From Clostridia bacterium (GTDB lineage: Bacteria > Bacillota > Clostridia > Oscillospirales > CAG-272): a stretch of 12,914 nt of DNA. Location: positions 1 to 12,914 of the forward strand of contig JAFTNI010000208.1 of the NCBI GenBank assembly GCA_017451975.1, written 5' to 3'. The position numbers and the translations under genes were made by a program. The notes below the pieces were generated by a model. It saw only the letters and a list, made by a program, of their open reading frames with translations. It was not told the origin of the DNA and searched no databases. Positions 12,865 to 12,914 of this stretch are shown here, one piece after another (position 1 is the first letter of the stretch; each line of letters begins with the position of its first letter).

Positions 12865-12914
12865 TTATTTCAAATAAAGTTCCGTTTTTATATCTTCTGT
12901 ATATGCGCACAGCG
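12865..12914 (-). CDS. C-terminal end of an unidentified minus-strand gene (partial)
   Basis: The minus-strand frame ending in TAA at 12865-12867 reads LCAYTEDIKTELYLK before the stop and is open to the window edge. It stops 12 bp before a minus-strand terminator, as a real gene end should. A second frame (ending at 12860) is also open, giving AVRIYRRYKNGTLFEIR. The first looks more protein-like, but 16 codons cannot settle it. No family can be named. Confidence 0.4.
   Translation of the reverse strand, partial: LCAYTEDIKTELYLK

Overview
The window looks like chromosome from a low-to-mid-GC Bacillota genome, most likely an uncultured gut Clostridia. The signs are a Phe T-box leader ahead of pheST, an ECF sigma factor with a membrane partner, an ECF-type vitamin transporter S component beside a type III pantothenate kinase, a PepV-like M20 dipeptidase, strong AGGAGG ribosome binding sites, sigma-A promoters (TTGACA-17-TATACT) and hairpin-plus-T terminators. 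No rRNA, tRNA, CRISPR array, transposase or phage gene was found.

Layout, left to right. (1) 1-822, minus strand: an ECF-type sigma factor gene overlaps by ATGA the start of a putative anti-sigma/membrane partner gene that runs off the left edge. (2) 944-2382, minus: an NCS2 purine permease with its own promoter and terminator. (3) 2639-4747, plus: a YcxB-like two-TM protein followed 26 bp later by a PepV-like dipeptidase, ending in a strong terminator that overlaps a tiny zinc-ribbon-like ORF. (4) 4772-5018: a structured noncoding element with 8-bp terminal inverted repeats. (5) 5018-7884: a coenzyme A module. A PanT-like ECF transporter S component and coaX lie on the minus strand, divergent from the bifunctional coaBC on the plus strand. 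Together they cover pantothenate uptake and phosphorylation, and conversion of 4'-phosphopantothenate to 4'-phosphopantetheine. (6) 7928-8353, plus: a monocistronic 79-aa two-TM protein with two stacked sigma-A promoters and its own terminator. (7) 8382-12365, minus: the phenylalanyl-tRNA synthetase operon (T-box leader with UUC specifier, pheS, pheT), with a cloverleaf-like repeat between pheS and pheT. (8) about 12480-12810: a noncoding array of hairpins, one of which is a diverged copy of a pheS-pheT repeat module with a compensatory base-pair change. (9) At the right edge, a terminator and the probable last codons of another minus-strand gene.

The coding content is ordinary housekeeping. 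No convincing new multi-gene system is present. The less ordinary material is in the noncoding DNA (structured dispersed repeats, one inside an essential operon), the small membrane protein, the tiny ORF in a terminator, and an Asn at the usual active-site Cys position of the CoaC domain.
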